From the NCBI GenBank assembly GCA_030065855.1, contig JASJCT010000074.1, positions 1-47,079 on the forward strand: a stretch of DNA of 47,079 nucleotides. Reading direction: 5' to 3'. Made by a program: the position numbers and the translations under genes. The notes below the pieces were generated by a model that searched no databases, was not told the origin of the DNA, and saw only the letters and a program-made list of their open reading frames with translations. Below, piece after piece: positions 7,256-15,372 of this stretch. Within the stretch, counting starts at the first letter, position 1, and each line of letters begins with the position of its first letter. Source of the stretch: Myxococcota bacterium. GTDB taxonomy: Bacteria; Myxococcota_A; Polyangia; JAAYKL01.

Positions 7256-8455
7256 TTATCTATCGCCGAGTTGGCGCGCCACGGCTTTGCCCAATGCGCG
7301 GCATTGGGTGAGTCCGGCATCATCGGGCACGTACTTCAATCGCAGTCCCGGCTGGACCAAGGTGATGTTCATTTCTTCCATTATCCGATCGAGGTGTTTA
7401 ACCGCCTCGCCGCTCCAGCCAAAAGATCCAAATGTGGCGCCCACCAGGTTTTTCGGCTTGAGCCCCTTTAAGTAGTTCATCACGTCAGCCACGGTTGGGT
7501 ATACCTGGTTGTTCATGGTCGGCGATCCCACCAGCAGGGCACCTGCGTCGAGCAGCTCGGTGACCACATTGCTCCTGTGGGTGGCATCCAGTGGCATCTG
7601 AACCACCTGCACGCCCCCCTCGACCAGGCCGTCACATACGGCTGCGGCCATGTTGGCCGTGCTCTGCCACATGGTGTCATAGACCAGCACTGCCTTGCGG
7701 GTGGGCTTCTGTGCTGCCCATTCGGCGTAGTATCCGACAATCCGGTCGATGTCCTTTCGCCAGACAGGGCCGTGATCCGGGGCAAGCACTTTGATGTCCA
7801 GGTCAAGCGACGGCAGTTGGTCGAGCAGCTTTGTAACGACAGGTGAGAGGTGCAGGAGAATGTTGGCAAAGTATTTTGCCCCTTCGTACTTCAGAATCCA
7901 GGGTTCTACCTGGTCTGCGAAACGGGCCGAGGTAGCGAGGTGCATGCCAAATGCGTCGTTTGAAAAGAGCACCCCCGCTCCCTCAAGAAAGGCAAACATG
8001 CTGTCTGGCCAGTGGAGCATCCGCGCCTCGATGAATCGAAGGGATGCACTGCCTAAATCGAGGCGATCTCCAGTACCCATGGCAATGACGTCCTGGTCCC
8101 AGTGAAAGTGGTTCTTGAGGGCTGAGACGCCATTTTTTGAGGCGATCACCTTTTTGGGATGTACTGCCTGTATCAATTGGGGAAGGGATCCAGAGTGATC
8201 CATCTCCGCGTGGTTCGATATCACGATGTCAATCGAGGTGGGATCGACGACCGAGGCGATGCGGGCCATCATCTCGTCGAAGAACGGGGGCTTTACGCTG
8301 TCTATCAACGTCACCTTGTCGGCTAGTATTAAAAACGCATTATAGGTCGACCCCCGGGACGTCAGGTATCCGTGAAAGTTGCGTAGGCGCCAATCAATGG
8401 CACCGACCCAATACACCTGATCGCAGATCTCGATTGCCTTGAACGGGCCTGGCAT
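7256..8455 (-). CDS. Flavodiiron protein (A-type flavoprotein, O2/NO reductase)
   Basis: Soluble enzyme reducing O2 to water and/or NO to N2O in anaerobes. The N-terminal metallo-beta-lactamase-like domain carries the di-iron ligands H82-x-E84-x-D86 with H87, H148, D167 and H228 (APDHGP). A flavodoxin domain begins near residue 255 with an FMN-binding loop (YDTMWQSTANMA) and ends near residue 399, the standard size. There is no fused rubredoxin or flavin reductase. Its start overlaps the ferritin stop codon (TAATG), so the two are translationally coupled. It is the last gene of the five-gene leftward operon. Confidence 0.95.
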   Translation of the reverse strand: MPGPFKAIEICDQVYWVGAIDWRLRNFHGYLTSRGSTYNAFLILADKVTLIDSVKPPFFDEMMARIASVVDPTSIDIVISNHAEMDHSGSLPQLIQAVHPKKVIASKNGVSALKNHFHWDQDVIAMGTGDRLDLGSASLRFIEARMLHWPDSMFAFLEGAGVLFSNDAFGMHLATSARFADQVEPWILKYEGAKYFANILLHLSPVVTKLLDQLPSLDLDIKVLAPDHGPVWRKDIDRIVGYYAEWAAQKPTRKAVLVYDTMWQSTANMAAAVCDGLVEGGVQVVQMPLDATHRSNVVTELLDAGALLVGSPTMNNQVYPTVADVMNYLKGLKPKNLVGATFGSFGWSGEAVKHLDRIMEEMNITLVQPGLRLKYVPDDAGLTQCRALGKAVARQLGDR

Positions 8456-8976
8456 TAAAACAGCCCCGTGAGCTCGGGCATCAGAACAAATGACCGGTTG
8501 TTCACTTCCTGGTCCAGCAGGAAAAGACCGCCTTCAGTTTTGTCGACGAGCTTCAGCTTTTGGACCATCTCGTCTGCAGCAGCCTCCTCCTCGACCTGCT
8601 CGCCGATGAACCACTGCAGAAAATTCACAGTGGCAAAGTCGCTTTCCTGTTGGGCGAGCTCCATCAGCTTGTTGATCAGGCCCGTGACCTTTTGCTCGTG
8701 CTCGTAAACCGCCTCAAACGCCGCGAGCGGTGAATCCCACTCGTTATCCGGTCCTTCTAATGCGGATAGGTGCACCCGCGCGCCGCGGTCATTGAGATAG
8801 CTGACGAATTTCTGCGCATGGGTGAGCTCCTCCAGGGCTTGGATGCGCAGCCAATGGGCAAACCCATTGAGGGTCATGGATTCAAAGTAGCTGGTCATGG
8901 CGTAATAGAGATAGGCTGAAAAAATCTCGGCGTTGATTTGTTCGTTGATGGCTTTTTCCATTCTTTTACTCAACAT
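8455..8976 (-). CDS. Non-haem bacterial ferritin
   Basis: Iron storage and ferroxidase protein, normally a 24-mer. The 173 residues cover the whole FtnA family: NEQINAEIFSAYLYYAM and the downstream EELTHAQKF supply the A-helix Glu and the E-x2-H of the ferroxidase centre, and the C-terminal half has conserved EQVEEEA. AGGAGG lies seven bases before the ATG. It is coupled to the flavodiiron gene by a one-base stop/start overlap. Sequestering Fe(II) next to O2-, superoxide- and peroxide-removing enzymes would limit Fenton chemistry. Confidence 0.95.
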   Translation of the reverse strand: MLSKRMEKAINEQINAEIFSAYLYYAMTSYFESMTLNGFAHWLRIQALEELTHAQKFVSYLNDRGARVHLSALEGPDNEWDSPLAAFEAVYEHEQKVTGLINKLMELAQQESDFATVNFLQWFIGEQVEEEAAADEMVQKLKLVDKTEGGLFLLDQEVNNRSFVLMPELTGLF

Positions 8977-8991
8977 GGGGACACCTCCTCT

Positions 8992-9993
8992 TTATGTGTC
9001 GGTTCGGTTCAATTGTTGTTGGTCGCCTACACCGCTGCTTCCTATTGTGTTGTTCAGTGAAGCAATGGTCTCAACATACTGTGACACCAGTCGGGCAACC
9101 ACCTGGGCGGCAGTTGGAATATCTCCAATCCTGCCAACGGCTTGTCCGATTTCCATTTCGCCGTCTTGCGCGTCGCCTTCGAAAATACCGCGGCGCGCCC
9201 TGCCTCTGCCGCGGATCTCATCCAATACGTCAGTAGCGGCACCGGCAGCTTCTGCGTCCATGGCTTGTCGGACGTATGGGTTTACCAGGGCCCGGGTGGG
9301 CATGTACCTGCGCAAATACAGCTTGGCATCTGCTTCAGCTGCCTTTACCGCTGCAGCTTTGTACCCCTCGCTGGCCGACGATTCCACGGTCACCGCGAAT
9401 CGCGTGCCCAGCTGCACCCCTTCGGCGCCAGTGGCCAGGGCCGCTGCCATGCCGCGACCGTCGACAATACCACCAGCCGCGATAACCGGAATCGGAACCG
9501 CATCGACTGCCGCGGGCCATAGGCTCATGCTGGTGAGCTCCTCAAACCCATTGTGCCCACCTGCCTCGGTGCCCTCTGCGACCACGGCATCACAACCGGC
9601 TGCTGCGGCCTTTTGCGCCAGCCGGGCGCTCGGCACCACGTGCACCACCGTAACCCCGCAATCTTTTAAGCGCGCTGTGTATTTTCCAGGGCTACCAGCA
9701 GAGGTAAAAACTATTTTAACACCGCACGCGATACAGACCTCGATAAAGGCGTCTGCGTGTCGATTGAAAATGGGTACATTAACACCAAACGGGGCATCGG
9801 TGGCAGATGTTAGCTTGGTGATATGTTCTCTAAGTAGGTCGGGCGACATGGACCCGGATCCGATAAGTCCGAGGCCACCGGCATCTGATACAGCCCTAGC
9901 GAGTTTCCACCCGGCCACCCAGATCATACCCCCCTGTACAATGGGATAAGATGTCCCCAACAGCGCGGTTACTCGGGTGGCTATGCGTTCCAT
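8992..9993 (-). CDS. Nitronate monooxygenase / FabK-like flavoprotein
   Basis: A TIM-barrel FMN enzyme of the 2-nitropropane dioxygenase family, 333 residues. Recognisable parts are the N-terminal PIVQGGMIW, the EGTEAGGHNG loop in the middle, and the phosphate-binding AAGGIVDGRG followed by GAEGVQLGTRF. The same fold includes the enoyl-ACP reductase FabK, which has a similar AEG-x2-GGH loop; I cannot separate the two by eye. No fatty-acid genes surround it. It lies 15 bp before the ferritin gene and 39 bp after a rubrerythrin-like gene, clearly inside the stress operon. An oxygen-dependent nitronate detoxification role, or a flavin reductase role, are both only guesses. Confidence 0.85.
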   Translation of the reverse strand: MERIATRVTALLGTSYPIVQGGMIWVAGWKLARAVSDAGGLGLIGSGSMSPDLLREHITKLTSATDAPFGVNVPIFNRHADAFIEVCIACGVKIVFTSAGSPGKYTARLKDCGVTVVHVVPSARLAQKAAAAGCDAVVAEGTEAGGHNGFEELTSMSLWPAAVDAVPIPVIAAGGIVDGRGMAAALATGAEGVQLGTRFAVTVESSASEGYKAAAVKAAEADAKLYLRRYMPTRALVNPYVRQAMDAEAAGAATDVLDEIRGRGRARRGIFEGDAQDGEMEIGQAVGRIGDIPTAAQVVARLVSQYVETIASLNNTIGSSGVGDQQQLNRTDT

Positions 9994-10032
9994 TTTCCTT
10001 GGCCTGTCCAGGGCGGCGCTGTCTCCAAAGGG

Positions 10033-10548
10033 TCAACCTGTAGAAGAGGCTGTTTGCTTGCGTCGCGCATTGAGCTCGGTTGTCAAAATGACGATATGCC
10101 GCTGTTCTTCTTCAATGATTTTGTCAACTTCCTTTTTACCCAGCGATTCCGGCACATAGTTTCTGATGCCCAAAAAGAAGACGATGGCGTCCTTTTCAAA
10201 CCCAATGGCCGTGCGAAGGATATCCTCGACCGACGCGGTACCTGTGATGTTTGCCGGCAACTCCCGCTTGGTGTCGAACACGTTTCCGTCCGTGAATGCC
10301 TGAAGATACCTGGAAGCCTCCCCATCCGGGTCGACCGCCCAGGGTTCACCGTCGGAACGCTTTAACTGCTCCCTGAGTCCGGCGAAAAATCGCTCGTGTT
10401 CGTCTTCCATGGCAGCGAGCTTGAGCATGATGGCTTTGGGCGTTTCTTCATCGATTAGCTCGGCTGCCTTGCGGTAAAATATGCCGCCGTTCACCTCGAT
10501 CGTCTGCGCAATTTCAAAGACATCATCGGCACTAAAGAGCGGATTCAT
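10033..10548 (-). CDS. Rubrerythrin-like ferritin-family protein
   Basis: A 171-residue protein with both halves of the rubrerythrin di-iron site: Glu (QTIEVNGGIFY) with MEDEHE (E-x2-H), and Glu (IGFEKDAIVFF) with EEEQRHI (E-x2-H). It has no rubredoxin domain. Its architecture, including a DPDGEASRYLQAFTDGNVF linker, mirrors DPNGEAASYLHAFADDQVF in the protein at 3210-3704, so the two are paralogues placed one in each stress operon. GGGGAG precedes the ATG. Second gene of the leftward operon. Confidence 0.85.
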   Translation of the reverse strand: MNPLFSADDVFEIAQTIEVNGGIFYRKAAELIDEETPKAIMLKLAAMEDEHERFFAGLREQLKRSDGEPWAVDPDGEASRYLQAFTDGNVFDTKRELPANITGTASVEDILRTAIGFEKDAIVFFLGIRNYVPESLGKKEVDKIIEEEQRHIVILTTELNARRKQTASSTG

Positions 10549-10579
10549 TTTTTCTCCCCTGTTTGCCTGTGAACGGGCG

Positions 10580-11095
10580 CTATGCCCCGTCCAGTCCTGC
10601 GCGACCTTTGCTCTCGTGCCACCCTTCAGGATCCTCTAAATAAAAGAGCGAATCTTGAATGGACAGCATGTGCTCGCGCTCGATTTGAGATAAAAAGCCA
10701 AAGAATTTTCTTTCCTGAGGATTGTCGCAAGCTTGGGCGAGCTCGGCATAAAACTTAGACCCAGAGGCCTCGAACTCAATGCCCTGTTTTAGGGCGGCTA
10801 TATCGTCGGCGTCGTGGTCCTGGGACGCACCGTGGTCCCGCACCAGGTTATCCAGCACCTGCTTGACGTCGGTGCCGGCGACTTCGATGGGCACGTGCTC
10901 AGGCCAGGATCCATCGTTGGTTAGCTTTTCGTGTAATCCGCGCAGGCGGGTCATGTGTTCCCGTTCATCTCCGGCCAGGGTCTCGAAGAGTCGCTTTGCC
11001 ACTGGGTTTTTGGACCGCCTGGCCTCGTTGAAATAGTACTCCATCTCGGATTTTTCATTCTTCATTGCAAGTTCGATTGAGCTCATGCGATCCAT
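10580..11095 (-). CDS. Rubrerythrin-like ferritin-family protein, first gene of the leftward operon
   Basis: A 171-residue protein with a duplicated di-iron motif: Glu in MKNEKSEMEYYFNEA with GDEREHM (E-x2-H), and Glu in GIEFEASGSKFYAELA with QIEREHM (E-x2-H). The two halves resemble each other, in keeping with the rubrerythrin internal duplication, and no rubredoxin domain follows. A perfect AAGGAGGT stands just before the ATG. It is the promoter-proximal gene behind the sigma-54-like promoter at 11170-11186, so it is likely the most strongly expressed of the operon. Peroxidase or iron-binding activity is inferred from family only. Confidence 0.85.
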   Translation of the reverse strand: MDRMSSIELAMKNEKSEMEYYFNEARRSKNPVAKRLFETLAGDEREHMTRLRGLHEKLTNDGSWPEHVPIEVAGTDVKQVLDNLVRDHGASQDHDADDIAALKQGIEFEASGSKFYAELAQACDNPQERKFFGFLSQIEREHMLSIQDSLFYLEDPEGWHESKGRAGLDGA

Positions 11096-11169
11096 GGATA
11101 CCTCCTTCTTTTCTGGTGCGGCATAGCAGTTGTCGTCTCTAGGACGTGCGTCATCCTAGTCTGAATGTC

Positions 11170-11186
11170 AAGCAATCTACGTGCCG
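11170..11186 (-). promoter_or_regulatory. Sigma-54-type promoter (P2) of the leftward stress operon
   Basis: Leftward, CGGCACGTAGATTGCTT has GG and GC spaced by exactly ten bases and matches GGCACG-N4-TTGC perfectly; only the T before GG is replaced. The start site would be near 11160, giving a 5' leader of about 65 nt before the ATG at 11095. The activator motif lies about 95 bp upstream. Confidence 0.7.
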
Positions 11187-11267
11187 CAGTGCTAGAGAAA
11201 TTTATGCCTGGTGTGGGCATCAATTTACAACCATCTGTTTCAATTTTTGTGCACATGGGTAGAGGAA

Positions 11268-11307
11268 TGTCTCATCGAACTGTCTCACGATACAGGTTGT
11301 CGATACA
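11268..11307 (+). promoter_or_regulatory. Putative enhancer-binding-protein site (UAS 2)
   Basis: TGTCTCATC (11268-11276), four bases, TGTCTCACGATACA (11281-11294), then a third related block TGTCGATACA (11298-11307). TGTATCG/TGAGACA read on the other strand make an imperfect dyad. The same arrangement occurs at 1208-1234. It is placed between two opposite sigma-54-type promoters, about 95 bp from the leftward one and about 215-230 bp from the rightward one, so it might serve both. Confidence 0.6.
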
Positions 11308-11348
11308 CGACTACATTCACGTTGTTACCTGGTTTCCATCCTGGAAAA

Positions 11349-11463
11349 CCTCTCCCCCAGCCCCTCTCCGATGCGGAAAGGGGGGATTCGGAAAGAGATG
11401 ATTCATCGAATATGAGCGGTTTTGCCTCCCCCTTCCCTCGCAGGGAAGGGGGATGGGGGGGAT
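11349..11463 (+). repeat. Inverted pair of C/G-rich hairpin repeats
   Basis: A left unit (11349-11388, CCTCTCCCCCAGCCCCTCTCC and a G-rich return) and a right unit (11425-11463) lie in opposite orientation. The right one has a perfect 11-bp stem, CCCCCTTCCCT-CGC-AGGGAAGGGGG (11428-11452). They separate the putative activator site from the rightward sigma-54-type promoter. Confidence 0.65.
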
Positions 11464-11508
11464 AGGTACTAGACAAGGGACCGTTTTGGCACGTTAAGGC
11501 TTTTCAGG

Positions 11509-11525
11509 CGGCATAGAAATTGCTC
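11509..11525 (+). promoter_or_regulatory. Sigma-54-type promoter (P3) ahead of the YyaL-like gene
   Basis: CGGCATAGAAATTGCTC has GG (11510-11511) and GC (11522-11523) separated by exactly ten bases and a perfect TTGC -12 box. The start site would be near 11535, about 90 nt before the ATG at 11624. Its -24 half (GGCATAG) is the same as in the promoter at 1330. Confidence 0.5.
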
Positions 11526-11623
11526 GGCCATCTCGGCAAGGGACAGTGCCCGTTTTGTTTAGATGGGCAATGGAATCTTGGGAGGACCCAGAGGATTTCG
11601 AACCAGCGCTGGAGATTATTTGA

Positions 11624-13504
11624 ATGAGTACGGTTCACGTTGGAACAGATACATCTGACGGACAAGGCAGCAGCCGTTTAAACCGCCTTGCCGCTGAGAA
11701 AAGCCCGTACCTGCTCCAGCATGCCAGAAATCCAGTTGATTGGTACCCCTGGGGCAATGCTGCTTTTGAACGCTCGCAACAGGAGGGCAAGCCAATCTTC
11801 TTGTCCATTGGCTATGCCACCTGTCACTGGTGTCATGTGATGGCCCAGGACTCTTTTGAAGACTTGCGGGTGGCTGAGCTGTTGAACAAGTCGTTCATAC
11901 CGGTTAAAGTCGACCGGGAAGAACGACCAGACGTGGACAGCGCGTACATGTCCGCGTGCCATCTAATGACCGGCGGGGGGGGGTGGCCACTTACTGTCAT
12001 ATTGACACCCGAGAAAAAGCCGTTTTTTGCCGCCACATTTATCCCCCGTGAGTCCCATGTCGGACGTGTGGGTATGTTGGATTTGTTACCTAGAGTCGCA
12101 TACGACTGGCAGACACGCCGCTCAGAGATCACCGCTTTGGCCGATAGGGTCATGGCTGCGCTGCGCGCAAAACCACAGCACGCTGCTGCGGGGATGCCAA
12201 CTGATCAGCTCCTGCACACGGCGTATAGCGAACTCAAAGCAGCGTTTGACCCCGAGTACGGCGGATTTGGCCAGGGCATGAAGTTTCCCATGCCCCATCA
12301 GCTGATTTTTCTGTTGCGTTACTGGCAGCGTACGGGTGAGGGTGCGGCCCGAGACATGGTCGTTAAGACGCTAACCGCCATGCGCCGCGGCGGGATTTAC
12401 GACCAACTCGGATTTGGCTTTCACCGATACAGCGTTGATGCGCGCTGGCGCGTGCCCCATTTTGAGAAGATGCTTTACGACCAGGCCTTGCTGCTCTGGG
12501 CGTATACCGAGGCGTTCGCTGTAACGGAAAATGACCTTTTCGAGGAAACGGCCCGGGAAATTGCCACCTACATGCTGAGGGATCTGGCTTCGGCTGAAGG
12601 GGGATTTTACTGCGCAGAGGATGCGGATTCAGAAGGTGAAGAAGGCAAATTTTACCTCTGGACTGAAGACGAGATTCAAAGCCATCTGGACCCAGCTACC
12701 GCATCGATCACAATCCAAGCCTTTGGCGTGAGCTCGGCAGGCAATTACAAGGACGAGGCCACTGGAAAGAAAACCGGAAAAAACATTCTCTACCGCCGTG
12801 ATGCTTATCTTGACAAGGACCGCGCAACCGGCCTCCAAGCAGCGCGCCAGGGGTTGCTTGCGGCGAGACAGGGCCGCGAACGCCCGCTCCTGGACGACAA
12901 AATACTCACGGACTGGAATGGCCTGGCCATCGGCGCCCTCGCGATTGCCGCCCGCGTATTTCACGATGCGACCTATGCTGAAGCAGCGCAAAAGGCTGCG
13001 CAATTCATCTTGAGCGCCCTTACTGATGAAGATGGGCGCTTGGTCCATCGCTACCGGGATGGTGCATCTGGTCTCCCTGCCCATTTGGACGACCATGCGT
13101 TTCTTTCGTTTGGTCTACTGAACCTGTTTGAGGCAACCGGCGATACCACTTACCTCAGCAAAGCAGCGCATCTTACCCATCAGATGGTCACCCGCTTTGA
13201 GGACAAAGCCGAAGGCGGTTTTTTCTTGACCAGTGACGATACAGAGACCGTGCTGATTCGCACAAAGGAAACCTTTGACGGCGCCCTCCCATCGGGAAAC
13301 GCCATGGCGCTTTACAATTTGGTCCGTCTCGCTGGGATGACACAACAACCGGAATATAAGCAAGCTGCACAACGCACCCTTGTTTTCTTTAACACCACTG
13401 TTGCGCGTGGGGCGAGTGCGCACGCGCTTTTCTTGATCGGCCTCGATGCTGCCCTGCAAGTGGGCGATATTGCCTCTGACCCAGGCCGTAATCCGCAGGA
13501 GTAA
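11624..13504 (+). CDS. YyaL/SPATA20-family protein with thioredoxin-like domain (DUF255)
   Basis: A 626-residue protein of the family of B. subtilis YyaL and human SPATA20. The N-terminal thioredoxin-like DUF255 domain (about 15-180) starts with the invariant SPYLLQHARNPVDWYPWG and carries C67-H-W-C70. The rest is an alpha/alpha toroid similar to N-acylglucosamine 2-epimerases, including FHRYSVDARWRVPHFEKMLYDQA and DDKILTDWNGL. The biochemical function of the family is not firmly known; redox or sugar-linked roles have been suggested. The ATG is preceded by GGAG at ten bases. The next gene, a sigma factor, begins six bases after its stop, so they are cotranscribed. Confidence 0.9.
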   Translation: MSTVHVGTDTSDGQGSSRLNRLAAEKSPYLLQHARNPVDWYPWGNAAFERSQQEGKPIFLSIGYATCHWCHVMAQDSFEDLRVAELLNKSFIPVKVDREERPDVDSAYMSACHLMTGGGGWPLTVILTPEKKPFFAATFIPRESHVGRVGMLDLLPRVAYDWQTRRSEITALADRVMAALRAKPQHAAAGMPTDQLLHTAYSELKAAFDPEYGGFGQGMKFPMPHQLIFLLRYWQRTGEGAARDMVVKTLTAMRRGGIYDQLGFGFHRYSVDARWRVPHFEKMLYDQALLLWAYTEAFAVTENDLFEETAREIATYMLRDLASAEGGFYCAEDADSEGEEGKFYLWTEDEIQSHLDPATASITIQAFGVSSAGNYKDEATGKKTGKNILYRRDAYLDKDRATGLQAARQGLLAARQGRERPLLDDKILTDWNGLAIGALAIAARVFHDATYAEAAQKAAQFILSALTDEDGRLVHRYRDGASGLPAHLDDHAFLSFGLLNLFEATGDTTYLSKAAHLTHQMVTRFEDKAEGGFFLTSDDTETVLIRTKETFDGALPSGNAMALYNLVRLAGMTQQPEYKQAAQRTLVFFNTTVARGASAHALFLIGLDAALQVGDIASDPGRNPQE

Positions 13505-13510
13505 CCTACC

Positions 13511-14719
13511 ATGAGCCGAAAAACACCTCATAAACACCCTGAACCCCAACCACCCCATACCGGCCAACTTAAGCGCCGTGGGCATCCCGCGCCGGCCTAC
13601 AGCCCACTCGAGCGAAGCCGAGAAATTGAGATGACCCGACACATCGCAGCGCTCGAAGACGAACTATGGCGAACGATCCTAAAAAATCCAGCCAAGGTAA
13701 AATTTGCCATCGATCGGGTTTGCCAAATCCCGGCATTTCACAGCTACGATGAGGGAGCAGGTGCGTGTCGAGCTCTTATTAAAAAGATGAACGGTTACGC
13801 GAGCCATGCCTTAACCGATAAAACCCGGCGATCCTACGACAAGTGCGTCGCAGCACTGGCCGGTCATTTGATAAAAGCCGACACTGATAGGGAGATTGTC
13901 CAGGCCGCGGTCAGCGAGGTAACAATGCGCGGCACGTTTAAAAAGTCGAACGGAAAGACCGGACAGACAGCCCATGCAAAGGCCGTTGAAGGGGTTCATC
14001 AGCGCCTGACCGCTGCGCGAAACGCGTTTATCGAGGCCAATCAGGGGCTCGTGGTGCTTATTGCCGGGAGATACACCTGGACCCGAATGCCGATCAGCGA
14101 TCTGATCCAAGAGGGAAACCTCGGTCTCATCAAAGCGGTGAATCGGTTTGACTGCGAGAAGGGATACCAGTTCAGCACCTATGCCTCCTGGTGGATACAG
14201 AGCGCCATCGGCCGTGCTATCGACAACAAGGAGAATATCATTCGCATCCCCAGCTCTGCGATGCGAAATCGGACCCGTTTGAGAAAGGCAGTGCGAGCGA
14301 TTCGCCTACAGACCGGTCGGGATCCCACGGAAGAGGAAATTCGGGATGAAACCGGAATGGGTAAACTTCGAATGGAGCGCACCAAAAAGCACGCTGTGAC
14401 CCGGATTTTTTCCTTGGACCAAGTCGTGTCTGATACGAATAATCTGCGCTACGTGGACGTCCTGGTCGACGAGCAATCGGCAAGCCCCTTTGAGGAAACC
14501 CTGATCGGCACGATGACCCGGGAAGTTGGCCTGCACCTAATGGCGCTGAGCCCCCTGGAGCAAAGCATCTTGGCCAGGCGCTTCGGCTTGGACGGCGCTG
14601 ATGAGCTGACCTTGCAAGAGATCGCAGATCAGTACGGCCTATCGCGAGAGCGCATCCGACAGATACAAAACCGGGCCCTGGACACGCTCCGACACAAGAT
14701 GGCCCTGGACGCCGCATAG
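13511..14719 (+). CDS. Alternative sigma-70 family RNA polymerase sigma factor
   Basis: A 402-residue group 2/3 sigma factor. Region 2 (about 170-250) is complete: RNAFIEANQGLVVLIAGRY, DLIQEGNLGLIKAVNRFD and the promoter-melting FSTYASWWIQSAIGRAI. Region 3 (DPTEEEIRDETGM) and region 4 (about 345-398: LSPLEQSILARRFGLD and LTLQEIADQYGLSRERIRQIQ) follow. It lacks the acidic region 1.1 of the housekeeping sigma and instead has a basic, proline-rich N-terminus and about 120 residues of unrecognised helical sequence. It starts six bases after the YyaL-like gene with AGGAG overlapping that gene's end, so the two are translated together. A stress or stationary-phase role is an inference from context. 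It is convergent with the DUF374 gene. Confidence 0.92.
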   Translation: MSRKTPHKHPEPQPPHTGQLKRRGHPAPAYSPLERSREIEMTRHIAALEDELWRTILKNPAKVKFAIDRVCQIPAFHSYDEGAGACRALIKKMNGYASHALTDKTRRSYDKCVAALAGHLIKADTDREIVQAAVSEVTMRGTFKKSNGKTGQTAHAKAVEGVHQRLTAARNAFIEANQGLVVLIAGRYTWTRMPISDLIQEGNLGLIKAVNRFDCEKGYQFSTYASWWIQSAIGRAIDNKENIIRIPSSAMRNRTRLRKAVRAIRLQTGRDPTEEEIRDETGMGKLRMERTKKHAVTRIFSLDQVVSDTNNLRYVDVLVDEQSASPFEETLIGTMTREVGLHLMALSPLEQSILARRFGLDGADELTLQEIADQYGLSRERIRQIQNRALDTLRHKMALDAA

Positions 14720-14732
14720 TCACATCTGCATT

Positions 14733-15338
14733 TCAGCACTCCTCGCTGGCACTTTCAAGCATCCGTAGCTGAGATGCCAAATCCCGAGTTAGCACTTGCA
14801 TGTCTTTCCCATCGACCGGCATGGGGGCTGCGTGGATTAGCGTCACTTTGCTGAACGGTTTGGGAAGGCGATAATCGTCCCATGTACCGGGGATGGTCCA
14901 AAAAGCGGTCGCTCTGCTGGTGATGGGGACCAGGGTGGCACCGGTGCGTTGGGCGGCCAGGATCGCACCGGATTTTACTTCAAATGCCGGGCCTCTCGGA
15001 CCATCCACAGCAAACGCGGCATCCATTCCCTGTGCCATCGCTGAGATGAGGGCCCTCAGGCCCGTTGCCCCTTGGCGATGGGTTGATCCGCGAAGTACGA
15101 CAAAACCGAATCGTTCGAGAATGCGCGCTTGGAGCGTGCCGTCCTTGGACAAAGAGGACAATACCGCGACCGGACGGTGTCGGGGATAGGCAAATAGGCC
15201 GGCCTGCCGTCCGTGCCAAAAACAGAAGATGCGCGGCCCTTCGGTGTTTGGGGTCGGCCCGGCCAAGCGTACCCGCCAGGTAAGCTTTAACAGGTGCATC
15301 AACATCGAGGCAAAAAAGACCAGGATTGACAGTTTCAT
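14733..15338 (-). CDS. DUF374 lysophospholipid acyltransferase-like protein
   Basis: A 201-residue protein with an N-terminal hydrophobic anchor and the DUF374 sequence pattern: FWHGRQAGLF, LSSLSKDGTLQARILERFGF, RGSTHRQGATGLRALI, VDGPRGPAFEVKSGAILAA and a C-terminal WDDYRLPKPFSKV. The family belongs to the PlsC-like acyltransferases and is often near lipid A genes, so an acyl transfer to a membrane lipid is likely. I chose the ATG at 15338: a longer open frame reaching 15509 would overlap the TPR gene and add residues without family resemblance. It starts 34 nt after the stop of the giant TPR gene and is probably in the same transcript. Confidence 0.82.
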   Translation of the reverse strand: MKLSILVFFASMLMHLLKLTWRVRLAGPTPNTEGPRIFCFWHGRQAGLFAYPRHRPVAVLSSLSKDGTLQARILERFGFVVLRGSTHRQGATGLRALISAMAQGMDAAFAVDGPRGPAFEVKSGAILAAQRTGATLVPITSRATAFWTIPGTWDDYRLPKPFSKVTLIHAAPMPVDGKDMQVLTRDLASQLRMLESASEEC

Positions 15339-15372
15339 CGATGGGGTATTTTTTGTTATACGCGCTGCTTCT

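Larger units (their letters stand above)
11096..11623. other. Divergent regulatory region between the leftward stress operon and the YyaL-like gene
   Basis: No gene is seen in these 528 bases. In order they hold a leftward sigma-54-type promoter (11170-11186), the second copy of the composite activator motif (11268-11294, with a further TGT-CGATACA at 11298-11307), a pair of C/G-rich hairpin repeats (11349-11463), and a rightward sigma-54-type promoter (11509-11525). Confidence 0.6.

Noticed and set aside
7071..7475. Rightward frames over the start of the chemoreceptor leader and end of the flavodiiron gene
   Set aside because: They are antisense to a well-supported gene end and a leader with a promoter, and their sequences have no protein-like features.
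11486..11503. TTGGCACGTTAAGGCT as a sigma-54 promoter
   Set aside because: The -24 part is excellent, but the distance from GG to GC is nine bases, not ten, and the -12 box is poor. The element at 11509-11525 has exact spacing.
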